Shown one piece after another: positions 61,010 to 64,000 of a stretch of DNA of 64,000 nucleotides. The DNA lies in the NCBI RefSeq assembly GCF_026967795.1, contig NZ_JAPVBH010000001.1:609028-673027 (forward strand), given 5' to 3'. The notes beneath the pieces are model-generated. The model did no database searches, was not told where the DNA came from, and saw only the letters and a list, made by a program, of their open reading frames with translations. Source of the DNA: Modestobacter sp. VKM Ac-2986. Lineage in GTDB: Bacteria > Actinomycetota > Actinomycetes > Mycobacteriales > Geodermatophilaceae. The position numbers were made by a program, and so were the translations under genes. The stretch's first letter is position 1; each line of letters begins with the position of its first letter.

Positions 61010-62095
61010 TCAGCGACCGGTCTTGGGGGCGAAGAAGCGGGTGATCAGGCGGGCGACGACGTTGAGCGCCATGACCAGGATGATGAGGACGAGCGCCGCC
61101 GTCCAGGCCCGGTCCAGGAAGGCCTGCGTCGCGGTGCCCGGCTGGGTGAGCTGGTAGTAGGCGAACACCGGCAGGGTCGCCATCCGTCCGTCGAACGGGT
61201 TGAGGTTCGTGCCGGTGATGAGGCCGACGGTGATCAGCAGCGGCGCGGTCTCGCCGATGACGCGGGCGACCGACAGCGTGATGCCGGTGCCCAGGCCCGC
61301 GATCGCGGTGCGCAGGACGACCTTGACGACCGTGCGCCACTTCGGGACGCCCAGGGCGTAGGCCGCCTCGCGCAGCTCGTTCGGGACGAGCTTGAGCACC
61401 TCCTCGCAGGAGCGCACGACCACCGGGATCATCAGCACCGACAGGGCGACCGCGCCCATGACGCCCATCCGCACCGAGACGCCGAAGATGAGCGTGAACA
61501 GCGCGTAGGAGAACAGGCCGGCCACGATCGAGGGGATGCCGGTCATGACGTCGACGAAGAAGGTGATCGCCTTCTTCAGCCGGCCGGTGCCGTACTCCGT
61601 CAGGTAGACGGCGGTCAGCAGGCCGATGGGCACCGAGATGACCGTGGCCAGGGCCGTGATGATCACGGTCCCGAGGATGGCGTGGTAGGCGCCACCGCCC
61701 TCGCCGACGACCCGGTACATCGAGTTGGTGAAGAAGGCGCCGTCGAGCCGGGGCAGGCCGTTGTCCAGCACCGTGTAGACCAGCGACAGCAGCGGGACCA
61801 TCGCGATGGCGAAGGCCGTGGTCACCAGGGTGGTCACGAGCCGGTCGCTGGCCTTGCGGCGGCCCTCGACGGACCGGGAGGCCAGGTAGACGAACAGGCT
61901 GCCCAGCACGACGCCGTAGATGACGGTCAGCGCCACGCTGAAGCCGGTCAGGGCCGACAGCCCGGCGCCGACGGCCACCCCGAGGAGGAACAGCCCCAGC
62001 GGGGCGAAGCGGGGCAGCCGGCGCTGCTCGCGCACGGGGCCGGAGTTGCCGGAGCTGGTGGCGCCGACGGGGGCGAGGGGGGTCTGGGTGCTCAT
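61010..62095 (-). CDS. pstA: Phosphate ABC transporter permease PstA
   Basis: 361 residues, longer than the usual 280-300 because of a charged start of about 25 residues and an extra helix pair before the core. The permease core has the EAA loop [24 protein letters not shown]. Its ATG overlaps the pstC stop by one base (TGATG). Confidence 0.96.
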   Translation of the reverse strand: MSTQTPLAPVGATSSGNSGPVREQRRLPRFAPLGLFLLGVAVGAGLSALTGFSVALTVIYGVVLGSLFVYLASRSVEGRRKASDRLVTTLVTTAFAIAMVPLLSLVYTVLDNGLPRLDGAFFTNSMYRVVGEGGGAYHAILGTVIITALATVISVPIGLLTAVYLTEYGTGRLKKAITFFVDVMTGIPSIVAGLFSYALFTLIFGVSVRMGVMGAVALSVLMIPVVVRSCEEVLKLVPNELREAAYALGVPKWRTVVKVVLRTAIAGLGTGITLSVARVIGETAPLLITVGLITGTNLNPFDGRMATLPVFAYYQLTQPGTATQAFLDRAWTAALVLIILVMALNVVARLITRFFAPKTGR

Positions 62096-63045
62096 CAGTT
62101 GGCTCCGGAGAAGTCGGCGCGCCGGTTGACGATCCAGCGGGCGAGCATGTTGACGGCGAGCGTGATGAGGAACAGGGCCAGGCCGCTGGCGATGAGCGTG
62201 TTCACGCCGATGCCGGTGGCCTCGGGGAAGCGCAGGGCGATGTTCGAGGCGATCGTCGAGGGGTTCGAGTTGCTGATCAGGTTCACGGTCGCGCCGGCGC
62301 CACCGGACAGGATGATCGCCACCGCCATCGTCTCGCCGAGCGCGCGGCCCAGGCCGAGCATGGAGCCGGCGATCACGCCGGACTTGCCGTAGGGCAGCAC
62401 CGCCATCTTGATCATCTCCCAGCGGGTGGCGCCCAGGGCCAGGGCGGCCTCGCGGTGCAGGGCCGGTGCCTGGCTGAACACCTCCCGCGAGATGGCCGAG
62501 ATGATCGGCAGGATCATCACGCCGAGCACGATGCCGACGGTGAGCATCGTGCGGCCGCTGGCGGAGGCGGGGCCGGCGAAGAAGGGCAGGAAGCCCAGGT
62601 GGTCGGCCGCCCAGGCGTGGAAGGGCACCAGCTTGGGCGCCAGGACCGCCAGGCCCCAGAAGCCGTAGACGACGCTGGGGATCGCGGCGAGCAGGTCGAT
62701 GACGTAGCCCATGGTCGCGGCGATCCGGCGGGGCGCGTAGTAGGTGACGAACAGTGCGATCCCGACCGCGAGCGGGGTGGCGACCAGCAGCGCGATCACG
62801 GCGCCGAGCAGGGTGCCGAGCACCAGCGGGCCGATGTAGGGGCCCAGCCCGTTGCCGTCGGGGATCTCCGACGGTGCGGCGGTGAGGGCCGGGATCGCCT
62901 CGCTGATCAGGAAGGCGGCGACGCCGGCGAGCACGAGCAGGATGAAGATGCCCGAGCCTCTGGCGGCGCCGGCGAAGAGGCGGTCACCCGGGCGGCGGAC
63001 TGGGCGCTGCGCCGGGGGTTCGGTCGGGGCCTTCGTGGCGGTCAC
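62095..63045 (-). CDS. pstC: Phosphate ABC transporter permease PstC
   Basis: 316 residues, with about six membrane helices and the EAA loop REVFSQAPALHREAALALGATRWEM. The YVIDLLAAIPSVVYGFWGLA stretch is typical of PstC. A hairpin in the 126-base gap to pstS (63121-63158) probably lowers read-through so that the binding protein is made in excess. Confidence 0.96.
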   Translation of the reverse strand: MTATKAPTEPPAQRPVRRPGDRLFAGAARGSGIFILLVLAGVAAFLISEAIPALTAAPSEIPDGNGLGPYIGPLVLGTLLGAVIALLVATPLAVGIALFVTYYAPRRIAATMGYVIDLLAAIPSVVYGFWGLAVLAPKLVPFHAWAADHLGFLPFFAGPASASGRTMLTVGIVLGVMILPIISAISREVFSQAPALHREAALALGATRWEMIKMAVLPYGKSGVIAGSMLGLGRALGETMAVAIILSGGAGATVNLISNSNPSTIASNIALRFPEATGIGVNTLIASGLALFLITLAVNMLARWIVNRRADFSGAN

Positions 63046-63120
63046 CGCTGCTCCGTGGGTCGTTCGGAAGGTGTTTCGTGGGGTGGGTCAGGCGGTGCGG
63101 GTGCCCGGGTCCGGGCGGTG

Positions 63121-63158
63121 CGATGGCCCGGGACGTCGGTCGACGTCCCGGGCCATCG
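63121..63158 (-). terminator. Intra-operon hairpin between pstS and pstC
   Basis: A perfect 18-bp stem (63121-63138 with 63141-63158) and a 2-base loop, 13 bases after the pstS stop. Probable partial terminator. Confidence 0.75.
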
Positions 63159-63171
63159 CGGTGTGCCGGTG

Positions 63172-64000
63172 TCAGCCGGCGGCGGTGATGGCGTCGACGG
63201 CCGTCTGGGCCTGCGTGCGCAGGGTCTCAGAGATCTGGGCGCTGCCGGCGTTCTCGGAGGACGCGGCCTGGCCGTCCTCGCTGATCACGTACTGCATGAA
63301 GCCCTTGACGGCCGCGGCCTTGGCGGCGTCGTCGTACTGCACGCAGCCGACGTGGTAGCTGATCAGGACGACCGGGTACTCGCCGGAGCCCTCGGTGGCG
63401 CGGTTGAGCTCGATGGCGAAGTCGTAGTCGCCACGGCCCTCGACCACCGGGGAGTTCTCGACGACGGCGGCGGCGGCCTCGGCCGACGGGGCGACGAACT
63501 CGCTGCCGACGGCGACGCTGACGACGCCCAGGTCGGAGGCCCGGCTGGCGTCGGCGTAGGTGATCGCACCGGCGGTGCTGGTGACGACGTCGATGACGCC
63601 GGAGGTGCCGTTGGCGTTCTCGCCGCCCTCGAGCGGCCAGACGCCGTCCGGCTCGGCCGTCCACGCGTCCGGGGCCGCCTCGTGCAGGTAGGCGGTGAAG
63701 TTCTCGGTGGTGCCCGAGTCGTCACCACGGTGCACGGGGACGATCGGGGTGGCCGGCAGGGTGACGCCGGCGTTGTCGGCGGCGATGGCCGGGTCGTTCC
63801 AGGTGGTGACCTTGCCGCTGAAGATGTCGGCGACGGTGGCCGGCTTCAGGTTGAGGGTGTCGACGCCCTCGAGGTTGAAGGCGATGGCGATCGGCGAGAT
63901 GTAGTTCGGCAGCTCGAACACGTCGGCGGTCGCGCACCGGTCGGCGGCCTGGGTGAGCTCCTCGTCCTTCAGCGCGGCGTCGGAGCCGGCGAAGTCGGCA
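63172..64000 (-). CDS. pstS: Phosphate-binding protein PstS (start beyond window)
   Basis: Periplasmic-type phosphate-binding component. The frame stays open to base 64000, so the N-terminus and signal peptide lie outside. The visible 275 codons contain ADFAGSDAAL, LPNYISPIAIAFNL, VPVHRGDDSGTTENFTAYL (the RxDxSGTT phosphate-binding loop) and GVIDVV, all typical of PstS. It heads the pst operon. Any PhoP-type box upstream is out of view. Confidence 0.96.
   Translation of the reverse strand, partial: ADFAGSDAALKDEELTQAADRCATADVFELPNYISPIAIAFNLEGVDTLNLKPATVADIFSGKVTTWNDPAIAADNAGVTLPATPIVPVHRGDDSGTTENFTAYLHEAAPDAWTAEPDGVWPLEGGENANGTSGVIDVVTSTAGAITYADASRASDLGVVSVAVGSEFVAPSAEAAAAVVENSPVVEGRGDYDFAIELNRATEGSGEYPVVLISYHVGCVQYDDAAKAAAVKGFMQYVISEDGQAASSENAGSAQISETLRTQAQTAVDAITAAG

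Overview
The window is a 64 kb piece of a very GC-rich actinobacterial chromosome with frequent GTG starts and many start-stop overlaps (ATGA, GTGA, TGATG). Gene content and order (purF-purM-DUF3073-valine/leucine dehydrogenase, a tRNA Glu-Asp-Phe cluster, TcrYX-like two-component pairs, cysDN, pstSCAB) fit a soil actinomycete, most likely of the Geodermatophilaceae (Blastococcus, Geodermatophilus or Modestobacter type). That placement is an inference from gene content; no rRNA gene is present. There is no phage, insertion sequence, CRISPR array or replication origin.

Layout. Bases 1-4.3 kb: purine genes purF (5' end at the window edge) and purM, DUF3073, and an amino-acid dehydrogenase. 4.6-7.4 kb: a sugar ABC importer of the FrcBCA/RbsBCA type. 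7.5-14.9 kb: an M23 peptidase, lipoproteins, a metallo-hydrolase, a tandem pair of unknown paralogues, small membrane proteins and a glycosyltransferase. 14.9-17.9 kb: a two-component system, a GH10 xylanase remnant and three tRNA genes. 18-22.3 kb: lipoproteins, a GtrA-like protein, a Rieske/DUF2231 protein, a 32-residue membrane peptide and tRNA-Lys. 22.3-23.6 kb: a less GC-rich patch next to tRNA-Lys with one unrecognised Cys-rich gene and two palindromes. 23.6-30.4 kb: an epimerase, a UvrA-like ABC ATPase, two small coupled genes and a family A DNA polymerase.

30.5-37.7 kb is the most striking region. Seven genes overlap one another by 4 or 8 bases: processive GT2 glycosyltransferase, exosortase-like transpeptidase (Cys/Arg/His triad present), ATP-grasp ligase, non-hydrolysing UDP-GlcNAc 2-epimerase, HAD phosphatase, a small secreted protein with a C-terminal sorting-signal layout, and a PIG-L deacetylase. 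I read this as a self-contained surface-display system: one dedicated substrate, its processing enzyme, and enzymes that may build the glycan it carries or is joined to.

37.7-49.7 kb: hemerythrin, YihY/BrkB, a MarR-DHA2 efflux pair with a palindrome in the marR promoter region, the helicase HrpA, and a regulator-oxidoreductase-cupin group. 49.8-54.5 kb: cysDN behind a structured leader, then a second two-component system. 54.5-60 kb: a siderophore-interacting reductase, two small stress-type proteins, a 14-residue-repeat protein and an LCP-like protein that lacks the usual catalytic residues. 60.2-64 kb: the phosphate importer pstSCAB on the minus strand, with pstS cut by the window end.
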